A DNA stretch of 45,845 nucleotides from Oscillospiraceae bacterium. Lineage in GTDB: Bacteria; Bacillota; Clostridia; Oscillospirales; Oscillospiraceae. The stretch covers positions 1 through 45,845 of the forward strand of contig CAJTGJ010000030.1 of NCBI GenBank assembly GCA_910575695.1. The letters run 5' to 3'. This document shows, piece by piece, positions 37,546-45,826 of this stretch. Each line of letters opens with the position of its first letter. Position 1 is the stretch's first letter. A program made the position numbers and the translations under genes. The notes beneath the pieces are model-generated. The model was not told where the DNA came from. It was given only the letters and a program-made list of their open reading frames with translations, and made no database searches.

Positions 37546-38756
37546 TTGTTGTCCTCCTGATTTTTGGATTTATTTCGACGGTGGGAACCATATCGCTCCC
37601 GCCGAAGAATACTTTTGATGATTGTACGGTATTGAGGATTTTCGCTCTCTAATTCCATTTCAATCTCCCGACAAATGACTTCCTCGCTTTTTTGCAGCTC
37701 AGCAGGATAGAGAAGATCAAGTGAAATTGTGGTATAGCAGCCGCTTTCAATCAGCCGGAAATGGTCTATGCTTACCTTGCCGCTGTACCTTTGCAGAACA
37801 AATTCGACTTTATCCCGCAAATATGCCGTCAACCCATCGTCATCTATGAGATAGTCCACTTGGATGAAACAGTCACAATGAAACTGCTGGTATAAGGCGC
37901 AGGATATTTCGTGAATTGCGTTGTAAAGCTGTTCGTTGTCTTTTCTGTACCCCTCAATTCGCAGGGAGATCACAAAATAGCCGAACCCATAATCATGCAC
38001 CATCAGATTCCGTACCGCCGCGATTTCCGGGTATGCTTTGACAGTCCGCAGAACGTCGTCAATAATACTCTGGTCGGTTGCCTGGCCCATGACCCGCCCC
38101 AGCACTTCCCAAAGGCTTTTTGTCCCCGCAATCACAATAAAGGCAGATACCAATACGCCACAGTAGCCGTCAATCTGCCAGCCTGTCACATGGCTGATTA
38201 CTGTTGAGAGCAAAACCGCTCCTGTAGCGGCGGCATCGCTGATACAGTCCGTGGCAGTTGCTTTCAGCGTTTCAGAATTTGTAACCTTTGCAAACTGATG
38301 GTTGTAAAAATACATATAGCCTTTTACCAAGATGGACAGCGCCAGGATGATTACGGTTGCTACGCTGAATAACGGCGTTTGAGGGTGGAGGATGGATTGG
38401 AGAGAAGTATGGATTAGCTGGCCTCCCATCAGCACCACGGCAAGGGATGCAAAAATCCCCATGATCCACTCAAAGCGTCCATGACCGAACGGGTGGGTAC
38501 TTCCCCTGCCATACCTCGCGATCTGAAACCCTAAAAGCGTCATAAGTGAAATTCCTGCGTCTGACAGGTTGTTAAATCCGTCCGCAGATATGGCAACCGA
38601 CCGACTGAAAAACCCGGTCATGATTTTTGCCGTACACAAGAGCAGATTCAGGATAATGCCTGCGATGCTGGACAGTGAGGCATACGCTTTTTTTACTGCG
38701 GTGTTTGATGTGTTTGGCTTTCCTTTGAAATACAGCTTGATTAGTTGAGCCATCAT
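37542..38756 (-). CDS. CDF (cation diffusion facilitator) metal transporter
   Basis: 404 residues. Six helices with the metal-site patterns SADGFNNLSDAG (Asp59, Asp66) and TDCISDAAAT, plus HPFGHGRFEW between helices; then a cytoplasmic C-terminal domain that is longer than usual (about 170 residues). CDF proteins export Zn, Fe, Mn or Cd in exchange for protons. I start at ATG 38756, with AGGAGG 8 bases upstream; an ATG at 38792 has no site. A DtxR-family regulator in the same operon points to Mn or Fe rather than Zn, which is inference. Confidence 0.9.
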   Translation of the reverse strand: MMAQLIKLYFKGKPNTSNTAVKKAYASLSSIAGIILNLLLCTAKIMTGFFSRSVAISADGFNNLSDAGISLMTLLGFQIARYGRGSTHPFGHGRFEWIMGIFASLAVVLMGGQLIHTSLQSILHPQTPLFSVATVIILALSILVKGYMYFYNHQFAKVTNSETLKATATDCISDAAATGAVLLSTVISHVTGWQIDGYCGVLVSAFIVIAGTKSLWEVLGRVMGQATDQSIIDDVLRTVKAYPEIAAVRNLMVHDYGFGYFVISLRIEGYRKDNEQLYNAIHEISCALYQQFHCDCFIQVDYLIDDDGLTAYLRDKVEFVLQRYSGKVSIDHFRLIESGCYTTISLDLLYPAELQKSEEVICREIEMELESENPQYRTIIKSILRRERYGSHRRNKSKNQEDNK

Positions 38757-38777
38757 AGGCTGTTCCTCCTTTAATTT

Positions 38778-38803
38778 TGAACGATAGTTCATTATTGTTC
38801 AAT
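38778..38803. promoter_or_regulatory. Dyad between the TetR and CDF genes
   Basis: TTGAACGATA and TATTGTTCAA face each other (one mismatch) around GTTCAT. The preceding T run and CGGTC/GACCG hairpin (about 38814-38834) may partly terminate transcription after tetR. A second regulator site is plausible. Confidence 0.45.
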
Positions 38804-38819
38804 AAAAAAAGGAACCGGT

Positions 38820-39389
38820 CTAAAGACCGATCCCCGACAAATACATTTTGGATAATTTGTGTAAAATCATAATCGCCCATTCCTTTCCCTTGTAGTGATA
38901 CATGATCTGCATGAGGCCATCCACAAAATTGTTTGCAATAATGTGGATGAAAACTGCGTCTGCGGTGGTATCGTCCCGATGCTCCAGCAAGTGAGCTTCT
39001 ATGTCTTTGACAAAACGCTCTTTCTCACATTCATACTTTGTGCCGCCGCTCTTGTCAATCAGGATGATAAATTCTTTTCGATGGTCAAATAAGTTTAGCA
39101 GACATTCCGTTTCAGCCTTGCTCAACCCATAGATTTCCGTGCCTAAGTGTCTGCTTTCGTTTTTCTCACCGGCAGTCAACACCCGCTCCCAATCGTACCG
39201 AACAGGGCGGAGAATGGCATCAAATAAGTCGGCCTTGTTTTTGTAGTAAGAATAGATAAGGCCGGTAGGGATCTGCGCTTTGGCCGCGATACTACGCATA
39301 GCAGCCAGTTTGTAACCCTTATCATAAAATTCGTCCAGAGCCGCAACAAGAATTTTCTCCCGTATCTCGTCCTTCAGTACCTGTGCCAT
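38820..39389 (-). CDS. TetR-family regulator
   Basis: 189 residues from ATG 39389 (GGAGGGCGCT upstream; the TTG four codons earlier is part of the site). N-terminal HTH: EIREKILVAALDEFYDKGYK, MRSIAAKAQIPTGLIYSYYK and NKADLFDAILRP. The C-terminal ligand domain (about 60-189) is not specific enough to name a ligand. An 8-bp dyad spans its promoter, so it is autorepressed and controls the whole downstream operon CDF-MATE-DtxR on the same strand. Confidence 0.9.
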   Translation of the reverse strand: MAQVLKDEIREKILVAALDEFYDKGYKLAAMRSIAAKAQIPTGLIYSYYKNKADLFDAILRPVRYDWERVLTAGEKNESRHLGTEIYGLSKAETECLLNLFDHRKEFIILIDKSGGTKYECEKERFVKDIEAHLLEHRDDTTADAVFIHIIANNFVDGLMQIMYHYKGKEWAIMILHKLSKMYLSGIGL

Positions 39390-39410
39390 AGCGCCCTCCA
39401 ATATTGAACT

Positions 39411-39447
39411 GCGGTTCTATTATAGCGAAAAGAACCGCTTGTGTCAA
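39411..39447 (-). promoter_or_regulatory. TetR operon promoter with embedded operator
   Basis: Minus strand: TTGACA (39442-39447), 17-base spacer, TATAAT (39419-39424), a consensus sigma-A promoter. The dyad GCGGTTCT/AGAACCGC (39411-39418 and 39431-39438) overlaps the spacer and the region just past the -10 box. Confidence 0.85.
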
Positions 39448-39462
39448 GTCCCATTTCCCGCT

Positions 39463-39500
39463 TTAGAAAAGCCCCGGTCGTAAAAATGCGTCCGGGGCTT
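39463..39500 (-). terminator. Terminator after winged-helix copy 2
   Basis: AAGCCCCGG and CCGGGGCTT (39469-39477, 39492-39500) form a 9-bp stem, followed on the minus strand by TTCTAAAG. Confidence 0.7.
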
Positions 39501-39994
39501 CAAAGAAGTTCGATATTCGGATTGAATTTGTACCCGATGCTGTGAACGCTCCTGATGTAGTCCGGCGTTTCGGGCGTGACCTTGAGCTTGTGCCGGAGGT
39601 TGCTGACATGATTGTTGATTGCTCTGTGGGAGTAGTAGTCAAGACTTTCGTGCCACACAAGGTCTATTATCATGTCATAGGTGAGTACCCGGCGGGGATT
39701 CATGATGAGCAGGGCGAAGATGTCAAACTCTTTCACTGTCAGCATGATCTCGGTCTCGCAGATATATACCAATCGGTTTTCCAAGCAGAAGTACAAATCT
39801 TCTGCTTGGACTTCTGTTAATCTGGCAGCAGGAGTGACCGGGATAATTTGAGGAAAGGTACTGCGTGGAGAAGCATCAGCATTGCCAACTTTCGTTTGTG
39901 CAAGAACATACTGCATCAGCTCCTGTTGCTGACTGGCATCCAGCAGGGCAAACAGCTTTTCACCAATCTGCTTGCCAGACTCTGCTATATCCAA
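39500..39994 (-). CDS. Winged-helix (OmpR-type) DNA-binding protein, copy 2
   Basis: 164 residues from TTG 39994. Same design as copy 1: N-terminal helical region (KQIGEKLFALLDASQQQELM), linker, then an OmpR-type winged helix (FDIFALLIMNPRRVLTYDMI, HRAINNHVSNLRHKLKVTPE). No receiver domain. The frame remains open upstream to the TGA stop of the AraC gene and encodes SLGKLAVLD, conserved in copy 1, so the true start is unclear. It is the second gene of the AraC unit and may act with AraC on the neighbouring exporters. Confidence 0.75.
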   Translation of the reverse strand: MDIAESGKQIGEKLFALLDASQQQELMQYVLAQTKVGNADASPRSTFPQIIPVTPAARLTEVQAEDLYFCLENRLVYICETEIMLTVKEFDIFALLIMNPRRVLTYDMIIDLVWHESLDYYSHRAINNHVSNLRHKLKVTPETPDYIRSVHSIGYKFNPNIELL

Positions 39995-40015
39995 AACAGC
40001 TAATTTCCCAAGAGA

Positions 40016-41074
40016 TCACCCCCCTCGCATCTCACTCATATTTTCTTTTCTGTATTCAGCAGGCGGCACTTTCATTATGTCATGAAATGCAGATGCAAAC
40101 TTACTCTGATTTTCATATCCGACCTTGTTGGCGATTTCCGCAATCGTGGCCTGAGTCTGACGAAGCAGAGTTGCCGCTTGCCTGATACGGTACTCTTTCA
40201 TATAAGTACCAATGGGTTGTCCGTAGATGCCTTTGAATGTCTTTTTCAAAGTGGCCGTATTGATAAGAAACTCTTTGGAAAGTTCCTCAATCGTGGGACG
40301 CTCCTGCAAATTTGAAATGAGCCGCTTATGAATCTGCTTCACAATTTCAACTTGAGGCGAGGTATAATATTCGCGCTGCTTTTCCTCGGCTACATCCACC
40401 ATACTCAAAAACAAGAGAAGCTCCTGTACTTTCAGTTTGAAATATGGTCTTTGCAAACGATCCGGTACGGAGTACAGCTCTGAAAAGATATGCTCGATCT
40501 CATTTTTGGCCCGCATGATAAAGCAACTTCCATCGGCACAGAATCTCTCTTTGAACGAGTAAATATCAATTCCTGTTTCCGCAAGAATTTCTGGGGGATG
40601 TTCCGATACAAACGTCAAGTTGAGTGCTACGGTGATCCCACGATAATGCCGCAGAGGGAAAGTCATTTCCGGGGCGCAGTTATCCATTGTATGGATGGAT
40701 AGATCACCTTCTCCGAGGTACAGACAGGAACCACTTAATAAACGGCTGCCCTCTCGTCCTTCACGGCAATGGTTGATCTCCAGCACATCGCCGCTGATCA
40801 GGCTGTCCCATTGACAGCCTGCCGCTTCAAAATCGTTGTAAATAAGCTGAATGCCAGGGTAGACCTGATAAACAGTCATGAGTCCAAGACCATCGGCACA
40901 ATCCATTTTATAGACAGTGCAATATCCCTCGCTGTCTTTGGGAATGGCCGAAACCAGACTTGTTGCGTTTGTAATATAGTTTTCACACATTGATGCGCTC
41001 TCCTTCGTTCCAAGGTTTTCGAGTTCGTGGGACAGAATCTCCCTGGCATCTTTGATTATATATTTTCTCTCCAT
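40016..41074 (-). CDS. AraC-family regulator
   Basis: 352 residues from ATG 41074 (GGAG nine bases upstream; ATG 41089 has no site). The N-terminal 240 residues form a ligand or dimer domain, with IQLIYNDFEAAGCQWDSL and LRHYRGITVALNL. The C-terminal AraC DNA-binding domain has both HTHs: ERPTIEELSKEFLINTATLK and ATIAEIANKVGYENQSKFAS, ending FHDIMKVPPAEYRK. It points the same way as, and lies just downstream of, the second MATE gene, so it is the likely regulator of that exporter. CCATTTGG occurs near 41092 and 41136 around its promoter. Confidence 0.9.
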   Translation of the reverse strand: MERKYIIKDAREILSHELENLGTKESASMCENYITNATSLVSAIPKDSEGYCTVYKMDCADGLGLMTVYQVYPGIQLIYNDFEAAGCQWDSLISGDVLEINHCREGREGSRLLSGSCLYLGEGDLSIHTMDNCAPEMTFPLRHYRGITVALNLTFVSEHPPEILAETGIDIYSFKERFCADGSCFIMRAKNEIEHIFSELYSVPDRLQRPYFKLKVQELLLFLSMVDVAEEKQREYYTSPQVEIVKQIHKRLISNLQERPTIEELSKEFLINTATLKKTFKGIYGQPIGTYMKEYRIRQAATLLRQTQATIAEIANKVGYENQSKFASAFHDIMKVPPAEYRKENMSEMRGG

Positions 41075-41154
41075 AACAGACCGCTCCATTTGGTAGTTTT
41101 TCAGCTCCGATCAATTATTATATACCATTTGGATGGTCTATTCAAATATGTCAA

Positions 41155-41188
41155 GGGCCAGCGCCTTCGCAAAAGCACTGGCCCTTTT
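41155..41188. terminator. Hairpin between MATE 2 and AraC genes
   Basis: GGGCCAG pairs with CTGGCCC around a 16-base loop. The T run is on the + side only; on the minus strand it could still weaken read-through from the MATE gene into araC. Confidence 0.5.
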
Positions 41189-41224
41189 GCTGTGCTATTT
41201 TTCTTTCGAGTTCTGCCAAAATCC

Positions 41225-42598
41225 TTACCTGTTTACGATGGAGGTCGTAGGCATTTTGCGGAACTCCGAAAGCATCATGGCGATTGTGATAACGACCAGG
41301 ATTGCGTCCGTCAGAGCGATTGCCAGCCATACGCCCCGGATGCCCATGCCGCCCACCATCGGCAACACTACACACAAAGGGATAAACAGGATGATCTGTC
41401 TAAACAGCACCAGCCAAGTGGCTTTGCTTGCCTTGCCCAGTGACTGGAACAGCGTCACAGCAATCAGAAAGCTGCCTTGCAGGATGTAGGTGCTGAACAT
41501 GATGCGGAAGTTAGTTGCTCCCGAAGCTGCTACCCCCGGCGTTGTAATGAACATGGAAAGCACTTTGTCCGGGAACAACTCTGCCGGGATATAGAACAGC
41601 AGAGACAGAACCGTGGCGGCAGTGATAAATACGCCTGTCAGCTTCTTCACCCGGTCGTAATCCTTTGCACCATAGTTTGTACCGGCGGCGGGCTGAAATC
41701 CCTGACTGATGCCCCACAACGGCACAAACGAAAAGTTCCAGAACCGCAGAGCGGCTCCCAGAAGGATTTGGGAGGTTTCGCCGCCATAGGCCGAGGCTAC
41801 ACGGTAGATCACTGTCTGCTGCACCAGCGTCAAAACCTGCATCAGCAGTGCGGAGATACCAACCGAGAGGACTTGCGGCAATAAAGTTCTGTCAATGCGG
41901 ATACGTCCGATCTTCACGTTAGGGCTTTTCTTCTTGAAGTACCACAGTGTCACAGCGGCTTGGATAAATTGGGAGAGGATCGTTGCGTATGCTGCCGCCT
42001 CAATGCCCATGCCGTAGGGTTTGAGCAGGGTGATAAAAATGGGGTCGAGGATAATGTTGAGGATCGCGCCGCTGGCGATAATGGCCATTGCCTTTTTAAG
42101 CTGGCCCTCGCCGCGAATGACCATATTGGCGCTCTGGAAGAAATTCACGAACAGGGAACCGGCGAACACGATCCGCAGATATTTTTCTGCATAGGTCAGG
42201 ATGTTGTCACTGGCTCCGGCCAGGGATAAGAGCTGCCGGGTGAACACCATACCGATCGCCATGTAAACCACGGACATCAGCAACACTACGGCAACCAGGT
42301 TGCCCATGATCTTCTTTACGGTGTCTTGGTCTTTCTTCCCGATAGCGCGGGACAGCACCGAGGCGGAACCGACGCCGATCATGGCGGCGGAACCGGCATT
42401 GATGAGGGTAAAGGGATAGGACACAGAGACGGCCCCCATCTGCACATCCCCGACCATCTGGCCGACAAAGATGGAATCCATCATGTTGTAGAGTCCCACG
42501 ACTACCATGCCCAAAACGGCGGGGATAGCCAGCTCTATCATCAGCGGAAACGGGCTTTTTGTCAGCAGTTTCGTTCTTGTGTCAAGCGTTTTTTGCAT
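41225..42598 (-). CDS. MATE-family efflux transporter (2)
   Basis: 457 residues, about 12 membrane helices. It starts MQKTLDTRTKLLTKSPFPLM with AAGGAGG before ATG 42598. MATE patterns: AIPAVLGMVVVGLYNMMDSI, GVGSASVLSRAIGKKDQ, GAILNIILDPIFITLL and GISQGFQPAAGTNYGAKDYD. It is only distantly similar to MATE 1 and not a recent duplicate. Paired with the AraC gene downstream. Its promoter shares a dyad with the copA promoter, hinting at common control. Confidence 0.92.
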   Translation of the reverse strand: MQKTLDTRTKLLTKSPFPLMIELAIPAVLGMVVVGLYNMMDSIFVGQMVGDVQMGAVSVSYPFTLINAGSAAMIGVGSASVLSRAIGKKDQDTVKKIMGNLVAVVLLMSVVYMAIGMVFTRQLLSLAGASDNILTYAEKYLRIVFAGSLFVNFFQSANMVIRGEGQLKKAMAIIASGAILNIILDPIFITLLKPYGMGIEAAAYATILSQFIQAAVTLWYFKKKSPNVKIGRIRIDRTLLPQVLSVGISALLMQVLTLVQQTVIYRVASAYGGETSQILLGAALRFWNFSFVPLWGISQGFQPAAGTNYGAKDYDRVKKLTGVFITAATVLSLLFYIPAELFPDKVLSMFITTPGVAASGATNFRIMFSTYILQGSFLIAVTLFQSLGKASKATWLVLFRQIILFIPLCVVLPMVGGMGIRGVWLAIALTDAILVVITIAMMLSEFRKMPTTSIVNR

Positions 42599-42639
42599 AA
42601 TCGCACCTCCTTGAAATTAGCCACATCTAACCACTTGTA

Positions 42640-42682
42640 AGTATAGCGAAATCAAACGGCATTGTCCGCTCCAAAACGGAGC
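42640..42682 (-). promoter_or_regulatory. Promoter of MATE 2 with GCTCC/GGAGC dyad
   Basis: Minus strand: CGGACA (42663-42668), 17-base spacer, TATACT (42640-42645). Directly upstream is GCTCC-N5-GGAGC (42668-42682). The copA promoter has the same combination at 45667-45710. Confidence 0.6.
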
Positions 42683-42709
42683 ATTTGCAATCCGAACAGG
42701 AATGAGAAA

Positions 42710-42741
42710 GGGAGCGGAAAGATGAAGGCCTTTCCGCTCCC
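42710..42741 (-). terminator. Terminator after csoR
   Basis: GGGAGCGGAAAG pairs perfectly with CTTTCCGCTCCC (12 bp, loop of 8); on the minus strand TTTCTC follows. Confidence 0.85.
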
Positions 42742-42746
42742 GGTTA

Positions 42747-43010
42747 CTACTGCGCCATTTTTTCCAGCAGTTTCAACGCTTCTTCCAGTTTTGGATTTGC
42801 GGCGTCGGTTTGCAGAGCCTCCCGGACGCAGCTACGAATATGGGCTTGCAAAATCTGCTGATTGGCGCTTTTGAGCAGAGCTTGGGTCGCCATGATCTGA
42901 TTGGATATATCCACACAGTAGCGATCAGCCTCGATCATTTGCAGGATACCGTCCAACTGGCCCCTCGCTATCTTCAGCTTGTGGGCAACATCGCCCCGTT
43001 TGGCCTTCAT
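42747..43010 (-). CDS. csoR: CsoR-family copper-sensing repressor
   Basis: 87 residues, all helical. The Cu(I) ligands of CsoR are in place: Cys32 (YCVDISNQ), His57 and Cys61 (AHIRSCV). It represses copper-export genes until Cu(I) binds. The start overlaps the copA stop (ATGA), so it is made from the copA transcript. A GC-rich dyad typical of CsoR sites (CCCC-GGTA-GGGG) lies upstream of copA at 45632-45652. Confidence 0.9.
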   Translation of the reverse strand: MKAKRGDVAHKLKIARGQLDGILQMIEADRYCVDISNQIMATQALLKSANQQILQAHIRSCVREALQTDAANPKLEEALKLLEKMAQ

Positions 43011-43225
43011 GCTGTTTCCTGGATGCTGACCAGTGTGTACCCAGCATCCTCCACCGCCGCTTTCAGCGTATCATCGGACACGCTGCTGTCCAGGCACACC
43101 TTGGCGGTCTTGCTTTCCAGCTCAACAACAGCCTCCTGCACACCCTCCAGCCCGGTCAGAGCTTTATGGACGTGCTTGACGCAGTTTCCGCATACCATAC
43201 CTTCAATTAACAGTACCTTTTCCAT
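43007..43225 (-). CDS. copZ: CopZ-like copper chaperone from an internal start
   Basis: 72 residues in the copA frame, starting at ATG 43225 with AAAGGAG 9-10 bases upstream. The sequence is a complete heavy-metal-associated fold: [15 protein letters not shown], with CxxC at residues 12 and 15. The preserved ribosome site implies that a free chaperone may be made besides the CopA fusion. It would hand Cu(I) to the pump and to CsoR. Confidence 0.55.
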   Translation of the reverse strand: MEKVLLIEGMVCGNCVKHVHKALTGLEGVQEAVVELESKTAKVCLDSSVSDDTLKAAVEDAGYTLVSIQETA

Positions 43226-45595
43226 ATTTTGAAACACTCCTTTTTGATTATTTTTGCCTATATCCACTTCGGCTTGGTGGTTTTCAGGGTAAACCTCATG
43301 CTTTGCCTGGAACCACCGCAGCCGGAGTGCATTGGACACAACAAATACAGAACTGAAACTCATGGCGAACGCCCCCAGCATGGGATTGAGCTTCCAGCCG
43401 AAAGAGAGGAAGAATACACCGGCGGCGATAGGGATGCCGATGATGTTGTAGATAAAGGCCCAAAACAGGTTTTGCTTGATGTTGCGGATGACGGCCTTGC
43501 TCAACTGAATGGCCGTGGACACATCCAGCAGATCACTTTTCATCAGCACAATGTCGGCGGATTCGATCGCTACATCTGTTCCCGCTCCGATGGCGATACC
43601 CACATCGGCCCTGGCCAGCGCGGGAGCATCGTTGATGCCGTCCCCAACCATCGCCACCTTTTTGCCGCTGTCCTGCAAGCGGCGTATTTCCTTTTCCTTG
43701 TCCTGGGGGAACACTTCGGCCACTACCCGGTCTACGCCGACCTGCCGCTGGATGGCCTGAGCGGTCTTTGCATTGTCCCCGGTGAGCATGACCACCTCAA
43801 TACCGAGGCCGGACAATTCCTGGATAGCCTGGGCGCTGGTAGGCTTGACTACATCGGCCACAGCGATCACGCCCATGAGCTTCCCGGCGCGGGCAAAGAA
43901 CAGGGGTGTTTTGCCCTCTGCCGCCAGTGTTTCCCCGGAGCGCAGCAGTTCCCCGCCCGTGATATTGTGGGCGTCCATCATGCGGCGGTTGCCTGCCAGA
44001 CACATTTCGCCGTCTACCCGGCCTACGATGCCTTGACCGGGAATCTGCTGGAAGTCCTCAACCGGGGACAGCGGCAGCTTTGCCTTTCCCGCTTCGGCGG
44101 TGATAGCGTCCGCCAGAGGATGCTCTGACAGCTTTTCCAGCGAGGCGGCAATTTTCAGCAGTCCCAGGCGGTCTGCCCCAGCTTCACACAAAATGTCCGT
44201 TACCACCGGCTTGCCCTGGGTGATCGTGCCGGTCTTGTCCAGCACGACAGTATCAATGTTGTGGGCGGTTTCCAACGCCTCCGCCGATTTTATCAGGATG
44301 CCATTCGTTGCCCCTTTGCCCGTTCCCACCATGATAGCGGTAGGCGTTGCCAGCCCCAGGGCGCAAGGACAGGAGATCACCAGGACGGAGATGCCAATGG
44401 AAAGGGCAAACTCAACGCCATAGCCAAGCACCAGCCAGACCGCCGCCGCCACAAGTGCGATACCAATAACAGTCGGAACGAATACCCCAGCAACCTTATC
44501 CGCCAGCTTTGCGATGGGGGCCTTGGAGCTGGTAGCTTCGTCTACCAGCCGGACAATCTGCGCCAGAGTGGTGTCATCCCCCACCTTAGTGGCCTGCATT
44601 TTGAAATAGCCAGTCTTATTGATGGTCGCACCAATTACCGTATCGCCAACGTGCTTCTCCACGGGGATGCTCTCGCCGGTCAAAGCCGATTCATCTACGG
44701 AGGAAAAGCCCTCCAGCACCACGCCGTCCACAGGGACAGATTCACCGGCCTTGACAATCAGCGTTTCCCCCTGCTGTACCTGTTCCACGGGGATTTGCTG
44801 TTCTATGCCGTTCCGCTCCACAGTGGCCGTCTTGGGCGCAAGGTTCATCAGCTTGGTGATGGCATCCGAGGTCTTGCCCTTGGCGCGGGCCTCCAGAGTT
44901 TTGCCCAGCGTGATAAGGGTCAGGATCATCCCAGCGGATTCAAAGTACAAATCCATCATAAAGCTGTGTACCGTTTCCATATCGCCGTGACCGAAACCAA
45001 TGCCGATCTTGAAAATGGCATAGATGCCGTAGACAATAGCCGCGCCGGAGCCGATGGCGATCAGCGAATCCATATTGGGCGAACCGTGGAACAGGGTCTT
45101 AAAGCCCATGCGGTAGTATTTCGCATTGACGAACACCACGGGAATGAGCAGCAGGAATTGGGTGAACGCAAAGGTGATGGCGTTCTCCATTCCCAGCAGA
45201 CCGCTGGGTAGCGGCCACCCCATCATGTGGCCCATTGAGATGTAAAACAGGGGAATGGTGAAGATGGCGGACAGCAATAGTCGGCCCTTCATTTGTTTGT
45301 ACTCCGCTTGGGCGGTGCTGACCGCTGGTTTACCAGCAGGGACAGAAGCGGCTGTTCGCTCGACAGCGGGCTTGTTCTGCCCAGCCTTGGGGATCGCTCC
45401 GTACCCAGCCTTTTCCACCGCCTGGATGATCTGCCCCGTGTCAAGTGCAGTTTCGTCATAGGATGCCACCATGCTGTTTTTCAGCAGATTGACAGACACC
45501 TCCTGGATGCCGGGGAGCTTGGCAACACTTTTTTCTACCCTGGCTGAACAAGCGGAGCAAGTCATGTCTGTGATCTCAAATTGCTCCTTACGCAA
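43007..45595 (-). CDS. copA: Copper-exporting P1B-ATPase fused to a CopZ-like domain
   Basis: 862 residues from TTG 45595 (GAAGGG six bases upstream; ATG 45634 in frame lacks a site). N-terminal heavy-metal domain with [10 protein letters not shown]; eight membrane helices; Cu site CPC near 407 ([14 protein letters not shown]); DKTGT phosphorylation site near 452; HP motif [19 protein letters not shown]. It pumps Cu(I) out at the expense of ATP. Unusually, the C-terminus continues into a second metal domain ([20 protein letters not shown]), which normally is the separate chaperone CopZ. An internal start for that domain is present at 43225. csoR overlaps the stop. Confidence 0.92.
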   Translation of the reverse strand: MRKEQFEITDMTCSACSARVEKSVAKLPGIQEVSVNLLKNSMVASYDETALDTGQIIQAVEKAGYGAIPKAGQNKPAVERTAASVPAGKPAVSTAQAEYKQMKGRLLLSAIFTIPLFYISMGHMMGWPLPSGLLGMENAITFAFTQFLLLIPVVFVNAKYYRMGFKTLFHGSPNMDSLIAIGSGAAIVYGIYAIFKIGIGFGHGDMETVHSFMMDLYFESAGMILTLITLGKTLEARAKGKTSDAITKLMNLAPKTATVERNGIEQQIPVEQVQQGETLIVKAGESVPVDGVVLEGFSSVDESALTGESIPVEKHVGDTVIGATINKTGYFKMQATKVGDDTTLAQIVRLVDEATSSKAPIAKLADKVAGVFVPTVIGIALVAAAVWLVLGYGVEFALSIGISVLVISCPCALGLATPTAIMVGTGKGATNGILIKSAEALETAHNIDTVVLDKTGTITQGKPVVTDILCEAGADRLGLLKIAASLEKLSEHPLADAITAEAGKAKLPLSPVEDFQQIPGQGIVGRVDGEMCLAGNRRMMDAHNITGGELLRSGETLAAEGKTPLFFARAGKLMGVIAVADVVKPTSAQAIQELSGLGIEVVMLTGDNAKTAQAIQRQVGVDRVVAEVFPQDKEKEIRRLQDSGKKVAMVGDGINDAPALARADVGIAIGAGTDVAIESADIVLMKSDLLDVSTAIQLSKAVIRNIKQNLFWAFIYNIIGIPIAAGVFFLSFGWKLNPMLGAFAMSFSSVFVVSNALRLRWFQAKHEVYPENHQAEVDIGKNNQKGVFQNMEKVLLIEGMVCGNCVKHVHKALTGLEGVQEAVVELESKTAKVCLDSSVSDDTLKAAVEDAGYTLVSIQETA

Positions 45596-45631
45596 AATAA
45601 TCCCTTCTTTCTTATGGTTTGTATCAATACC

Positions 45632-45652
45632 CATCCCCGGTAGGGGAATGGC
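45632..45652. promoter_or_regulatory. csoR operator: Probable CsoR operator
   Basis: CCAT-CCCC-GGTA-GGGG-A-ATGG, a GC-rich dyad like known CsoR sites, just downstream of the copA promoter and partly inside the longest copA frame. Confidence 0.6.
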
Positions 45653-45666
45653 ATTGACCGAGGGCT

Positions 45667-45710
45667 ATTATAAACGGTTTTTGCCTCCGCTGTCCGCTCC
45701 ATTGTGGAGC
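45667..45710 (-). promoter_or_regulatory. copA promoter with GCTCC/GGAGC dyad
   Basis: Minus strand: CGGACA (45691-45696), 18-base spacer, TATAAT (45667-45672). Upstream is the dyad GCTCCA-N3-TGGAGC (45696-45710), shared with the MATE 2 promoter. Confidence 0.6.
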
Positions 45711-45797
45711 ATTTTTTATCCAAATGGTTTTTGTTTTTCTGGAGAAATCCAATCAGGAGGTTTTACGCTCCAAAGGGGAATATCAGGCCAAAAGGCA

Positions 45798-45826
45798 TTG
45801 ACTTGGCGGTGGGTGATGGCTATACT
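45798..45826 (+). promoter_or_regulatory. Outward promoter at the right edge
   Basis: TTGACT, 17-base spacer, TATACT on the + strand, reading out of the window. The gene it serves is not visible. Confidence 0.5.

Larger units (their letters stand above)
39463..40017 (-). repeat. Duplicated winged-helix gene, copy 2
   Basis: Second copy of the segment at 35082-35631, same orientation, 4.4 kb apart. Here it follows the AraC gene directly, while copy 1 has only a short remnant upstream. Confidence 0.8.

Noticed and set aside
36166..42598. The two MATE genes as a recent duplication
   Set aside because: The proteins share only family-level motifs; the recent duplicates in this region are the winged-helix genes.
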